Source: Inonotus obliquus (lineage: Eukaryota > Basidiomycota > Agaricomycetes > Hymenochaetales > Hymenochaetaceae). Taken from it: a DNA stretch of 64,000 nucleotides. The position numbers were made by a program, and so were the translations under genes. Under the pieces are notes generated by a model. It searched no databases, had not been told where the DNA came from, and saw only the letters and a program-made list of their open reading frames with translations. Location of the stretch: assembly GCA_032164295.1 (NCBI GenBank), contig JAJHTX010000010.1:1798001-1862000 (forward strand). Reading direction: 5' to 3'. The number at the start of each line of letters is the position of its first letter. Position 1 is the first letter of the stretch. This document shows, in pieces, positions 22,715 through 33,722 of this stretch.

Positions 22715-24172
22715 TCAGCGTGAGCGACAAAAAAAGACGAGTGCAGTACATACAGTGGACGCGATACGAGCAATACCCTTGACTTTCTTACACTCCTCAA
22801 TCGCATTCTGGGAAATCGCGTCACCTAGTTGGCCGGCATTCCTAAACTTCGTCAAATATCTCAGACAAACCTCCTCCCGAAAATCGGCGTATATGCGTCT
22901 ATTATACCGGCGTTCGAGTTTTCGTGCTTGTTCGTCATATGCGTGTGATTGATGGACGAGAAAATCATCTGCAAGGACGTAAAAGTCAACTCCAGAGAGA
23001 TACATCTCGTATAAACATGCTGCCTTGTTCCCTCCGTATCCGACGAAACGTTCGTCGCACCACGGTATGTTACCGTCACGTCGGAAAATGACATACGGTT
23101 CGTACGCGTGTTGGTAAAGGGCAACTTTGTAGACTTCGCCTGGTTTGGCATGAAAGAGGAAACGATCGTAATCGGTACTGTTATGTCCAGGTGCCCATGA
23201 AGCGTGAAACATCCCGATTTTGCTGGCATTGTACAACTCGATAAGTTGATGTTTGCTTGTTGGGAAATTTCGCGCGTCAGCACCGTCCTCGTGTCTGGTG
23301 TATTCAAATGCGGCGATAACGAGCGCCACTCTTCCTTGTCTGAGCAGGTCTCGGACCGAGCCTTTTTGGGAGAGGAGCCGACGGCGGAAGTCGGTGCAGG
23401 GAACAAAGTCGACGTCGAGCATCATGACGTAGTCCGTACGTGCGAAAAACCGCGCGGCGTTACGCCATGCGTTAAACTGACGGTCTCCTCTGGACGGTGT
23501 AAGGATAAGGTGAACATCGACGAGTCGCGACATAAGAGGTGTACTTGAATACAGGGCATGAAGCGCATCGAGAAAATTAACATTTCCTTCGCCAGGAGGT
23601 TCGGCAAGTTCAGCGCGAGAGACATGAACCGTTACGGAGATTGGACCACGATATTTCTCTACGAGCTGCTTGAAGACTGTAAAGCGGTTTCGAGTGACGA
23701 GTGTTGTAATTGTAATATCCTCTTTTTTGTGAATCTCAGAGGCGCGGTAGTAGTAGGGAACGATGTCTAGGTTACTAGTGTCGTCGTATGCGAGGTGTTC
23801 TTGGGAGACGGCGAAAGCTTTATTCAGGAAGAGAGAAGCAGGCATACCGGTGCGACCTTGGATTGGTTTACGAGGAAAGAGTCTGCCCGAGTTGTCATGT
23901 TCCCAGAAGATGAGATCTTTAGAATGCTCCCTGAAGGACATGTCCTGAAAAGCGACAGAGTTTGGAGACAGTGATGCAGGGCTTTGTGACATTCTGAATG
24001 GTAGAAGCAGGTGCAGATTTCCAAAGAGATCCATGAGTCCGGAAGAGTTTTGAGAACTGTAGCCAAACACAGAGCGTATGAGGGGAGAAAGGAGGAAGAT
24101 TGTAGTGTAGAGAACCGCAGCGGAGATGTAGAGAGCAACCGCAGCTCTGATCCATTGTAATGCAACCTTCAT
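22715..24172 (-). CDS. LARGE-type glycosyltransferase (GT49-like), type II membrane protein
   Basis: Intronless. The start chosen is the ATG at 24172 because MKVALQWIRAAVALYISAAV begins the signal-anchor helix at once; an in-frame ATG at 24283 would add 37 polar residues. After a stem region the catalytic domain shows DITITTLVTRNRF, the acceptor-side VHLILTPSRG, and the DXD metal site in YVMMLDVDFVPCTDF, then WAPGHNSTDYDRF, PYVIFRRDGNIPWCDERFVGYGGNK and FYVLADDFLVHQSHAYD, all typical of the LARGE C-terminal glucuronyltransferase domain. It should act in the Golgi lumen on glycoproteins or glycolipids; the fungal substrate is unknown. Confidence 0.88.
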   Translation of the reverse strand: MKVALQWIRAAVALYISAAVLYTTIFLLSPLIRSVFGYSSQNSSGLMDLFGNLHLLLPFRMSQSPASLSPNSVAFQDMSFREHSKDLIFWEHDNSGRLFPRKPIQGRTGMPASLFLNKAFAVSQEHLAYDDTSNLDIVPYYYRASEIHKKEDITITTLVTRNRFTVFKQLVEKYRGPISVTVHVSRAELAEPPGEGNVNFLDALHALYSSTPLMSRLVDVHLILTPSRGDRQFNAWRNAARFFARTDYVMMLDVDFVPCTDFRRRLLSQKGSVRDLLRQGRVALVIAAFEYTRHEDGADARNFPTSKHQLIELYNASKIGMFHASWAPGHNSTDYDRFLFHAKPGEVYKVALYQHAYEPYVIFRRDGNIPWCDERFVGYGGNKAACLYEMYLSGVDFYVLADDFLVHQSHAYDEQARKLERRYNRRIYADFREEVCLRYLTKFRNAGQLGDAISQNAIEECKKVKGIARIASTVCTALVFFCRSR

Positions 24173-24455
24173 TTTCTCTTGTGACAGTGTGGTTGAGCAG
24201 AAAAGAAAAGAGATCCGCTCAGACTCGGGAGGGTTGGGTGGCAGAGATGCGGTCACGTGTTCTTGCTTCACCATGACACACATTTAAGTATACAAAGTGC
24301 TCTTCTATAACTTGACTCTACATGTAGTGCATTTGCAACCTGGCGAAGTACCGCTCCGCCATGCGATCAGTGGCAAACATGTTCTATAAGAAGTCGAAAA
24401 TGAATACAGCAGTTTGCGCCGGTATACAAAGGACGAAAGACGACACAATCTGGAC

Positions 24456-25454
24456 TCATACACTCAGATGGACCGCATCAAACGCTACCAAAAACATACT
24501 CCGTCGTCTCTCGCTCTCTGTCGGCAATCTCAGTATTGGCACGGGCGCACTCCACGCTCTCTGTCTCCCTCCTAGTGCCCGAGCTCGTATTTGCGCTTCT
24601 CTCTCCGTGATGATCGTCCAAACGCGTGCGTAGATCTGGCCCACAGCACGGTATTCATCCGGGTTATTCGGTCTCCAAGCGACTTTCTCTCCGCATCTGC
24701 AATCTGGAGCGAGCGTATGACCGGATCTTTCGTGCGAGCGTAATTGGCGGAGAAGAGTTTGAAGAGTAGGGTTTATTTCGAGTTGTTCAATTCGGACTCT
24801 TTGGGATCGCCTGGCCGTTTCTATGTCATCCGAAGACGTACTGTCGTCGTCGCCGTCGTCATGTTCCGAAGGTCGGAGGAAACGGAGGAGGGAGGGATAT
24901 GCGAAGGATGGTCTTCTTGAAGCTGCATTTGCGAACCAGATATCTGTACGTTGTGTACGTTGTTGAGTGTGCACGGCTAACCCGGTGATTAGGCTTGTGT
25001 AGACCAGAATGACCAGTCCAATGCTGCAGGATAAAATCAGGAGAAGTATCGAAAGCATGGACTCTGCGTGAGGATCTCCTGTGGCACCGCTCGAATGATG
25101 ACTATTTGACCCTGCGTGTGTTGCTGCTACCCCCGCCTCCAATACTACGGCCGTCGCGATTAGCGGAATCGATGCGATAGTACAGAGGACCTCGATTCCA
25201 ACATACACGCTCTTACTCCTTCCAGGTACGATTCTTTTACCACAGCATTGAGTCTTTGGTAACAACAGCGCCGAGCAAGCTGCGAGCCCTACGAGAAGCG
25301 AGATTATTGCGATGACCGCGAGTGATGCTATGTGACCCTCGCTAGAAGTGGGAAGTGCGAAGAGGACAATTGCGAAAGTGAGGATTGAAAGACATGTGGA
25401 ATAACCGAGCGCGAAGACGCGGATTCGGACGAAGGATAGGTGATTGGATGGCAT
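24456..25454 (-). CDS. Four-span membrane protein of unknown function
   Basis: One exon of 332 aa. Hydrophobic segments are seen at ALGYSTCLSILTFAIVLFAL, IASLAVIAIISLLVGLAACS, VYVGIEVLCTIASIPLIATA and MLSILLLILSCSIGLVILVY, giving a tetraspan outline like MARVEL-type proteins. The C-terminal half is cytosolic, with an acidic run (EHDDGDDDSTSSDD) and a basic, Arg-rich end. No catalytic motif is visible. The next gene, LARGE-like, lies 170-280 bp downstream on the same strand. Confidence 0.65.
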   Translation of the reverse strand: MPSNHLSFVRIRVFALGYSTCLSILTFAIVLFALPTSSEGHIASLAVIAIISLLVGLAACSALLLPKTQCCGKRIVPGRSKSVYVGIEVLCTIASIPLIATAVVLEAGVAATHAGSNSHHSSGATGDPHAESMLSILLLILSCSIGLVILVYTSLITGLAVHTQQRTQRTDIWFANAASRRPSFAYPSLLRFLRPSEHDDGDDDSTSSDDIETARRSQRVRIEQLEINPTLQTLLRQLRSHERSGHTLAPDCRCGEKVAWRPNNPDEYRAVGQIYARVWTIITEREAQIRARALGGRQRAWSAPVPILRLPTESERRRSMFLVAFDAVHLSV

Positions 25455-25636
25455 GATAGTGCGTTAGTGAGAGGAGATTTGTGCACGGACAATCCATGCA
25501 CGGTAGAATGGTATTCCAACAAAGAAAGGCTGACATGTCTTAGATTGACCTGCGTTGCTAATAGTGGGGCTGGAATCGAGTTCTTTGAATGAAGACTGCC
25601 GTCAGCCACGCGTATAAGGGAGACATGGGTCTTTAA

Positions 25637-27361
25637 TCAGAATGCCCTTAAGTCGAGCCTTAGACCGCGTTCCACACATTTGATTATGTCCGGGTGGTGT
25701 TCAATGAGCTCGACAGTGCCCGGTTGTGAAAGTACCAACCTGCATTCTTGCAATGAATCCCGGGAAGGACTGGCTACCTGTGTCGAAACCGGTGATTTCT
25801 GAGAGCCTTCGAAGCCTAGAAACGGAGGCGGGGGACAACGAGACAGAATCATTGCGATAACGGCATCTGCGGGACATGGGCTTGCGAGTGGAATTTCGAG
25901 GTGCGACAGCCGCGGACAAAGCACTCGTCTCGATTCCTTATTTTCTCCGTGCGCCGAAGCACTTTCGGAAAGCGTAAGTGCTGATAGTACCCCATCAGTC
26001 AAACGAACACAAATCTTCAATTTTTCCAGCTGTGTTGCCTCGGTTAGGAGAGTAAGAAATTCATCCTCGGAAAAGTATGCGCCAATGAATGAAAGCTCCT
26101 TTAGCGACCGACAGACCTGCGCCAGATGATTTATGAGCGGCGTCCAAGTGCCTTGAAGGATGGCGCAGCTAACGGTGAGTGAAAGTCGTGTAAGAGAAGG
26201 TACGTTCAGAACTCCTAGACAAACACCTAGTGCGTGTAAGTCCGCTTCACCATTTATACTCACTGCGCGCAGTGCGAGAGTGTGTAATTTGCGAAATTCG
26301 ATTGAAGAGCGGTTGCGATTGAGTATGGAGGCATATGTCTCTGATTGTGATTCTAGGTCAAGTCCGAAGATGTGTTTGGTGTTGAGGCATGCGTCTTCGA
26401 GATGTGGGAACGCCTGTGAGAGTTGACGAAGGATAGTGATTTGGATGTTTGATCGGAGAATTAGTTTGCGGAGATTTGGGCAGCAAAAGTTGAGTCTAAG
26501 ACCTGGTGGCCCGAGGAGGAGATTGAAGTTGTTTAGGCTTAATGTTTGGAGAGAGATGGGGAGAGAGATGCAGATGAGGTCAGTTTGCGCATCGGCCATG
26601 AGGCTGACGTACCTAAGATTAGGAGAGCTGGATAGGTCAAGGGTGATGGGAAATAAGCGGAATGAGATAGAGTTATCTAGATCGACGACTAGGTCTTCTC
26701 GCTCAGAGGATGTGTTCGCAGAGGTGATGGTTATTCTGCACAATTCTAGAGCTGGAGTGTCATGGCCCAATAATTGCAAGATTGGTTTTAGGCAAGGCAT
26801 TGGAGCTGTAACACTTAATTCGCGCCACCGTTTCGAATAAGGTAAAATGGTACTGAAGATTTTCGATATGTTACGGACGTCGTTCATTGAGCTTCCGAGG
26901 TATCGTAACGCCAGTGAAACAGGAAGTGCACCGGACCGCACAAGCCAGTCCGAGAGAATGTTGCAATGTCGGTCTGTGAGAAGCCTGCATGGTATACTCG
27001 GGAAGCAAACGAGGTCAAGACGGGCCCAGAGACTAGGTGTGGCGAGTGCAGTTTGACGCCACGCGCGACAGACATGAGTGAGAAGACGTGGAGGAGCCAG
27101 AGGGTGGTCGGTTGGGATTCCATCGTCTGGTAGGCAGCACTCAAACATCAAGCCGAGCAGCTCTGGGATGTTGAAGAACTTGGTTCGTGCAGTTTCAGTG
27201 TCTTGGATTGGTTGGACAGAGTAGCACTGGCATGGTATATCCGATATTCTTTTCTTGCAACCTTGACATTCGAGTTGCTCACTATTGCGACTTGAGCCAC
27301 TCGAATGTTCACGCAGGAAACTTTCCATGCGACATTTCAAGAGAGATTTTAGTACCGCCAT
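25637..27361 (-). CDS. F-box protein with leucine-rich C-terminal region
   Basis: Single open exon. The ATG at 27361 (MAVLKSLLKCRMESFLREH) is preferred; the frame is open 97 codons further upstream to 27652, but that part looks like readthrough. Residues 15-45 have CxxC pairs (CQGCKKRISDIPCQC). The F-box region FNIPELLGLMFECCLPDD and LTHVCRAWRQTALATPSLWA follows the agaricomycete pattern with its typical W-R-x-x-A-L-x-T-P-x-L-W end. The rest contains repeated L-x-x-L-x-L units, such as LRYVSLMADAQ and LRKLILRSN, as in LRR-like substrate-binding domains. Such proteins recruit targets to SCF ubiquitin ligases. Target unknown. Confidence 0.78.
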   Translation of the reverse strand: MAVLKSLLKCRMESFLREHSSGSSRNSEQLECQGCKKRISDIPCQCYSVQPIQDTETARTKFFNIPELLGLMFECCLPDDGIPTDHPLAPPRLLTHVCRAWRQTALATPSLWARLDLVCFPSIPCRLLTDRHCNILSDWLVRSGALPVSLALRYLGSSMNDVRNISKIFSTILPYSKRWRELSVTAPMPCLKPILQLLGHDTPALELCRITITSANTSSEREDLVVDLDNSISFRLFPITLDLSSSPNLRYVSLMADAQTDLICISLPISLQTLSLNNFNLLLGPPGLRLNFCCPNLRKLILRSNIQITILRQLSQAFPHLEDACLNTKHIFGLDLESQSETYASILNRNRSSIEFRKLHTLALRAVSINGEADLHALGVCLGVLNVPSLTRLSLTVSCAILQGTWTPLINHLAQVCRSLKELSFIGAYFSEDEFLTLLTEATQLEKLKICVRLTDGVLSALTLSESASAHGENKESRRVLCPRLSHLEIPLASPCPADAVIAMILSRCPPPPFLGFEGSQKSPVSTQVASPSRDSLQECRLVLSQPGTVELIEHHPDIIKCVERGLRLDLRAF

Positions 27362-28450
27362 GGAGTACTTCGAATGGCTGCTAGGAGGAAGAGGCGTTCG
27401 AAAACGGAAAATACCACCAGCGGCCTTGCGAAGCGACGCATATGAAGCCTGAGAGTGCAAAAGCGAACATTGCGGATTCCCGCTCGAGACACCATCGCTG
27501 TATGACCGTACCATTCCCCATGGGACGAGCGAGAGTGGAATGAGCAAAGTATGTGGCGACTTGACAGTAATGTTTACATAAGCGCCCGCACAAGTAGAGG
27601 ACAACAAACGTCCGAGAAAAGGCCTACAGGAGAGGATGTAGGGTGGAGTCATTGTCCCATCACACCTCTGGAGGTGCTGAGATGGTTTATAAGATACGAC
27701 CTCCCACTGACTCGATCATTGGCAAAGTCAACGACCACCAGAGTCACAGAAGAGGCATTAAGTCGAACAATGCATCGTACAAGTGGTATGATGTACGAAA
27801 AGAGAATGATGGTCGTCGCGGGATACTTTGGGCGCAGCACTCATGAGGGAAATTGGGAGGTTCATCTTCCGGTGTCTGAGGAGCCTCGTAGCATCCGCAG
27901 CGATACTCGTGTGAAGTCCTACTACCAAATAAGGTGGCTAGCTCGTCTGAAGATGCTCCTTTCCTACACCTTCAGTATCACGGTGATTAGTAGCGGAAAG
28001 CGCAGGTCAGGCAGCGTCTCTGAGAAGAGAGTTGAAGCTCCTAGGCTATTCAAGGTAGCAAGACGTTTGGCGATCCATTTCGAGCAGAACTTGAGATTGC
28101 AGGACTCATTCGGTGACGAAAGAATAGACGACGTTAAGGTAGATTAAAGAGTAAGTCTCTGTGTCACTTTAGCAGACGGCTTGGACATGCGAGCAGCGGG
28201 CACATTCACCAAAATTCGAATACGACTAGACGTAAAAGCAACAGGTAGCAGGTTCAAGCCCCGAGTGCAACGAAGTCAACTACATAGTCTCAATGTCGGC
28301 ATACGGTTACCTTGAGAGCGTACAGACGAAGTGAGAGTTGCTGCTGCGAATTGCGAAAGGGCGGTGGATGTATTTGATCCATTATGTAATCTCTGCCTCC
28401 ATTAGGACAGGCAACCAACTCTCATTCTTCAAACATGCACTGGTCAGAAA
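27362..28450. other. Intergenic between divergent genes
   Basis: The region holds the promoters of the minus-strand F-box gene and the plus-strand hydrolase. A 198-codon plus-strand frame at 27551-28147 partly overlaps the F-box upstream frame and resembles nothing known. A tRNA-B-box-like string near 28253 has no matching A box. Confidence 0.4.
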
Positions 28451-30139
28451 ATGACTAGAAAAACGACACTGCGAGTGATATATGTTCACGGCTTTCAAGG
28501 TGCGTATAGATAATAGCAAGATTATGTTCACGATTTATGCAACTCTCAGGCGACCATACTTCGTTTCAGGTAAGTATGTGGTTGCGCTCATGAACTACTC
28601 TCGCTGACAAGACAGACTAGGCACTTCCTACCGACTTACATGAGTACCTTCTCCCTCGATTACCGTCCCATATCTCTTTGGAAAGCTCCTTGTATCCGAC
28701 GTACAAGAGTCGAAGGCCTATCTCGGAGGCAGCTAAGAGGTTCGTCGATTGGTTAGGCACTGGACCTGCTGGACCGGTTATCCTACTTGCTCATTCAATG
28801 GGTGGCCTATTAGCTGCAGAAGTGGTCACGGGGAAGTCAGAGCAGTCAAAACGCGTTATTGGCCTTGTGAATTTCGATGTTCCGCTCCTTGGTATGCATC
28901 CCCATGTGATTATCAGTGGGATTGCGTCTCTCCTGCCTGGTGACAAGGGAGAGAAAGAGAAAACGGAAGAAGAGTTGAATGACGAGAATATTGTCGGGAA
29001 GGCTTGCAGTAGTGATGTGGAGAGTGCGAGAGAGAGCTCGGTCGATGGTGTGTATCTTTCCCCCTTTCTTCGGAGAGAGTCGCTTCTCGACTCATAGATC
29101 TAGTACTCATATGATTGGTGTTTCTAGCTTCGAGTTTGGCTATGCCCGAAAGGCAACCGTCCCGCCCTTCCCTGCAACACGCGCAGGCGTCATTTAGCTC
29201 TCAGGTCGAGGACGAGTGGGAAGCGATGAAGACGAACCTTCGGTGTGCGCCTCACAACTCTCATTTATTATTATTATTCTCTCAATATTGTACAATCCAG
29301 CTCCAAATGGTCAATCGCAGAACAACTTATCACCGTACAGCGCTTCCTCTTCACCGGGTGCTCGCTCGTCTTCCACGTCTCTCGTATCCTCCATCCGATC
29401 CACCTCGGGCGCATACATCATGTCTAAACTACCCCCTTTGGCCTCCCCACTGACGGCCAAACTCGAGCGAGCTGCGGATCGATTACTATCGCAGCATTCG
29501 GATTCACCGTTCTTTCGGTGGCTGCTAAAGCACGCTGATGACCCGTTAAGTGCATTGACGAGATGGGTTGTAGAGCATTTCGAGTTTGGGATATGTATGT
29601 TTGATCCTGCTGGGTTGAGGGAAAGATACAAGGCGTTGGAAAGGTGGGATGGGAAGTGGGTGAATTTTTGGACGGAGGTTCCTGCGCGGGGTGCGGAGAA
29701 AGACGATGAGGCGGATGTTGATGGACGGCTGGAGGAAGAGGAGAAGGATATTAAAGGCGCCCTTCCCAGCAATACGGCGGACATTGCACAATTCGCAGAC
29801 ATGGACGAACACATCTCCGAATCCGATGCGCGGGCGCACATGAAAGCACGAAAAGACGCGGAGAAAGCCTTACGCAAAGAACGTGCACGAGAACGAAAAC
29901 ATGGAAAGACATCCTCTCGACCCGCTCGTCATTTTATTGTCCTCCCGCATTTGCGACATGCGCTCACGGAAAGCTTGCACTTTGGTTCTTTGGAACGATG
30001 GGAGAGAGTAAGGATTTGGAACGTGGATGATGAAGTTGAGGCACATTGTGGATTGTTTATTCAATCGAAGAATCCGGAGTATGAGAAGCTTGTTGAGAGA
30101 GTGGCTGGTGTTATTGGGAATTGGTGCGAAGGATTGTAG
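28451..30139 (+). CDS. Alpha/beta hydrolase, probable lipase-like serine hydrolase
   Basis: Five exons: 28451-28499, 28550-28569, 28621-29047, 29128-29244 and 29301-30139, giving 483 aa. The N-terminus RVIYVHGFQG with DHTSFQ is the oxyanion-hole strand-turn of alpha/beta hydrolases, and VILLAHSMGGLLAAEV carries the nucleophile elbow A-H-S-M-G. Exon 2 is only 20 nt, and the HGFQG motif is completed across it. The middle is charged and low-complexity. The C-terminal third (FFRWLLKHADDPLSALTRW, HFEFGICMFDPAGLRERY) is well-formed and looks like a fungus-specific domain. Substrate unknown. It converges with NMNAT 200 bp downstream. Confidence 0.8.
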
Positions 30140-30341
30140 TTGCTAGAATTATTGCAGCAGCAGGCAGGCAATATAATGCGATCAATTCGGACCACGAATC
30201 ACGTGCAGATTCAGACATATCATATCAATGCTGTACTGTACATTCCAGAGGTCCGTCGAATCCTAGACGGTATCTACGTGCGGATACATTATATGTATGA
30301 AAGATTCTCCAAATAAGCCTATGAAATCGTGTCACAATTCG

Positions 30342-31389
30342 TTATGACTTTACGCTCGACGTTGAGGCTGACGATGAGGGTGTCGGCTTCTCATGATCAC
30401 GGTCGCGGTGTAGCTGTTGCCGATACTGTGGATTGGCATTGTTCGGTCCCTCGTCGAGATACAGACCGTGTTGCTCTATGTATTCGATCACGGGTGTAGG
30501 GAGGAGGTAGCGGACGGAAAGCCCGCGGCGGAGAAATAGCCGTACTTTGGTCGACGAAACGTCATTTTGGATCATTTGAGAAATTATGTAGATGTTGTGT
30601 CGCCATTTAGCGAGCGCATCTGTTGCCTGGGCCACGTCAGAACCGGCGCGTTCGACGATGAAACAGCCATAGCGTCCGAGGATGTGATCTAACTGGGATA
30701 AACATTGTCAGCAAACGAGTCATATGGCTGTGAAGTCAGATAAGCCCAAGGTTTCAGCTGACCGCCGAGGGGCCGTTATCCGTGGAGGATAGGCCCGCCT
30801 TATTCTCTATTGAACGATACTCACATCCTCCTCTGACCAAACGCCGGGTTCAGACATTGTGCTAATAAGATCTGAACCAGCAAGAAGCATAACGCGAACT
30901 CGGCGGTATTCTCCATCCTCAGTCTGGACGCCTCCAAGGACATCATTTATTTCACGGTCGAAATGGTCGAGCACAACGGCGGTGCGTTGATAGGACTGAA
31001 ATGCTTCCCACGGGTCGACCATGAGCCATGGCGACTCGCGCGTCGCAGCAATGTTGCACATGTTTACGCTACGAGGCACCAGCGTGAGATGGCGCAATAC
31101 AGGCGCGATGTAGCCGCGCAAAGCGTGCTCACCGATGCTCTGCACTGAGCAGTCCAGGCTTCTTGTACATGTCACTGACGGGACTGAGGTATCCGCCCAT
31201 GATTTCAAAATCGGTATTTTGGCGGGCGTAGTCAACGGCCATTTCGAACATACGGAGATGAAGGTAGGTAACGGGTGAGAAGGAACCGCACGCGACGAGT
31301 ACGATTGGCTGCTTCAAGGAATCGTTCAGCACGCGCTGTAGACGGTCATGAGGGAAGCGGTAGTCTGCTGGCGGACCGTTCACGCTCAT
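30342..31389 (-). CDS. NMA1: Nicotinamide-nucleotide adenylyltransferase
   Basis: Three exons on the minus strand, 31389-31133, 31068-30825 and 30692-30342, giving 283 aa. The nucleotidyltransferase motif VACGSFSPVTYLHLRMFE has the required His of the GxFxPxxxxH signature, and the C-terminal ATP-binding motif VSSTKVRLFLRRGLSVRYLLP corresponds to the ISSTxxR element. MGGYLSPVSDMYKKPGL, LMVDPWEAFQ and VMLLAGSDLISTM are also conserved family segments. The enzyme joins NMN or nicotinate mononucleotide to AMP to make NAD or deamido-NAD, the common step of de novo and salvage pathways. The Ser-rich 35-residue tail is variable in the family. Confidence 0.94.
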
Positions 31390-32048
31390 CGTGTGCGACG
31401 ATGACGAGGGTAGGGAGAGGTGGGAATGGGATGGGATGGTAAGAGCAAAGGAATAATGGGAGAAAACTCGGAATATATGCGGAGCACCGATACATTATAG
31501 CTGACTCAGCACAAAATTATCTAATCTCTTGCGGTTACTGATACTCTCGTTGCTTTACTCTCGTTGCCCTCCCGATTGGCAGGCTACTCGCGTCCATCCC
31601 ACTGGTTCGGATGTTCTTGCAAATGCTCTTCTGCGCCAAGTCTAGAATTCGCAGTGTTTGTGTTCGTGCACTCACGAGGCTTCGAGCCATTAGCCTGGAT
31701 GTAGGCGACGTCTTGTAAAGTGAACAGACGCAGTAAACACTCGTGGTCTTATTGCACTTGTCTGGCCGCGTGTAATCTCTCAGTGCTTGGTTATCCGAGC
31801 GACCAATGCGTATGAGGTACGGTAATCTCTTTCATCGTGACGTACAACTCACGTCGTCCCTGCGCGAAGTTGTAGGCTAGGCATCCGTTCCTACACGAAA
31901 GATTCCAACCTTTGACTCACCTTTCCTCTCAAGGTTGAAACTCACTTTACTGCGAAAGCGTGTGGAGACTGCCATTTCTAGGTTTGCGTCAAGCCTTTCG
32001 ATCACCTTGAATTGCAACGCAAAGTCGTATACATATATACCCACTGCA
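31390..32048. other. Intergenic between divergent genes
   Basis: Spacer with the promoters of the NMNAT gene and the second F-box gene. An open frame runs upstream of the F-box start from 31935, but it shows no conserved sequence before 32049. Nothing else seen. Confidence 0.45.
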
Positions 32049-33722
32049 ATGACTGCTGGTCGGACAATGTCCACTCCTAGTCGACCGAAAGCTGTCGAAG
32101 TACCGCCCGAGCTATGGCATGAAATCCTGCGCCACTCCTGCATCGAAGATGTTCTGAAGCTCGAGAGGGTGAGAATTCTATTTCCCTGACAGACGCAGGT
32201 GTGGGCGACCTGGTTGACGCGTTGCTCCTCCAGACATGTCGATTCTTTCTCACAACTATTTCGGATAGACATTTTTGGTTGAGACGGCTACAAGAACTCG
32301 ATTTTATACACGCTCCTGATCTCCCTTCACACCTCTCTGTCGATTCTATGACTTATCCAGAGCTGCGAAATCTGGTCGTCAGGGCAAGGAGACGAGTACT
32401 GAAATTCACTGGATTATCGATCCTTCAGGTCTCCAAGGAGATCACTATACCGATAGGTCGAGCGAATATGAACGGAATCCTGGGAGATCCTTCAGGCTGG
32501 GGGGCTGGCACGCTGCTACTTCCTGGCGGGCAGTACTTACTTATCCGATGGCCCGCTGGGTATTTGCAGTGCTGGAATGTGATTACAAAAGCGTGTTTGT
32601 GGACGTATCCGTCCCTTTTTACGGATATGGTTAACGTGCAGCGCACAATTGTGACTTCTTCCTTTGCGGGCTATGTATGTCCAAATGGTGAGGTGTATGT
32701 TGCCGTGGTGACTGAGGCCGTAGACGACGACCAAAGGTACGACCAATCTACTTGCTCAGTGTTTAAATAACGTCTCCGTCTAGGTCGCTTGAGATCCTTG
32801 GCCTTTCCCTTGACGAATCCTTATCAATCGTATTTCAAGCAAAGCCCCTAGAACTCGGCGCTTCATATGGGATTCCTGCCATAGTCAAATTACATAGGGA
32901 CATATCAGTTGCATATACAGAGGGATACATGATCGTTTTCTTCTGGAGGGATAATCGAAGTGTGGTGATAACAGAGGTATGTCGAATTAGATCATGGTCG
33001 AGCGTCTCACTAAAGAGCCTCAGGGTATGATTGACGCTTTGGAAATCATTGATGGTTTCATCATCGGTGTGACAAGCTACTACGACGGGAACTCTCTGAT
33101 CGCGGTGCCACTGAAAGCCCTCCGCGAAGTGACCACTCCTCAGATTCGCCTCGGCGATTTACCCATATCGTCGTGCCAGATCAGTCAGCCTGTTGGTCAA
33201 CTTATTGGGAGAGCCCTGCTTTCCGTGTGCTCGTTTCACTGGCAAGAGCCCCCGGCTGAACGGAAGGACACTATTATCACCGTCATAGCGGGCGTGTATA
33301 ATGAGCAGAACCTCTGCGACTTCCCTACGGCGGAGTTCTTTTCGTTCAATTTCGACATGAACGAGTCCTGGAATACTAGACAGTCTTTCCGTGCAGAAAC
33401 GAGGACTCCGACGCTGAAGTCGCTTGGGCGATCAAGCTTTACGAGTTTTGATCCCCAGTTTAATACATACTCTGTGATGACGCCACCGTCGCAATCTGGT
33501 TCTACCGTGCTCGCGTTCCACGACGATAGGGGTCATGAAACACGGTTTGCGCGGACGCTATGTACTTTCATGCCTGGAAGTGAAGTTGCTATTCGTTTTA
33601 TTGACGAAGGTGTCGTTGGAGGGAAACCGGCCACGTATAGTTTGAATGTGGAGTTCTATAGTGGGGCAATTTACTATGTGACGATGGACTTGCAGAGTGT
33701 TGTGATCCGGTATCTTGATTAG
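32049..33722 (+). CDS. F-box protein with probable beta-propeller-like C-terminal domain
   Basis: Four exons (32049-32168, 32234-32736, 32784-32976, 33024-33722) give 504 aa. The F-box lies across the first intron: VEVPPELWHEILRHSCIEDVLKLER continues as TCRFFLTTISDRHFWLRRL. The C-terminal part consists of strand-rich units (LLPGGQYLLIRWPAGYLQCW, VIVFFW-like, IGVTSYYDG) resembling the diverged propellers that follow F-boxes in many agaricomycete proteins. It is probably an SCF adaptor. The last intron is short (47 nt) but has good borders. Unrelated in sequence beyond the F-box to the one at 25637. Confidence 0.75.

Noticed and set aside
27551..28147. Long plus-strand open frame of 198 codons
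   Set aside because: It overlaps the upstream extension of the F-box frame on the other strand, has no conserved motif, and its composition looks like random readthrough.
28240..28275. A tRNA B-box-like string (AGGTTCAAGCCCC)
   Set aside because: No A box at the right distance and no cloverleaf could be formed by eye.
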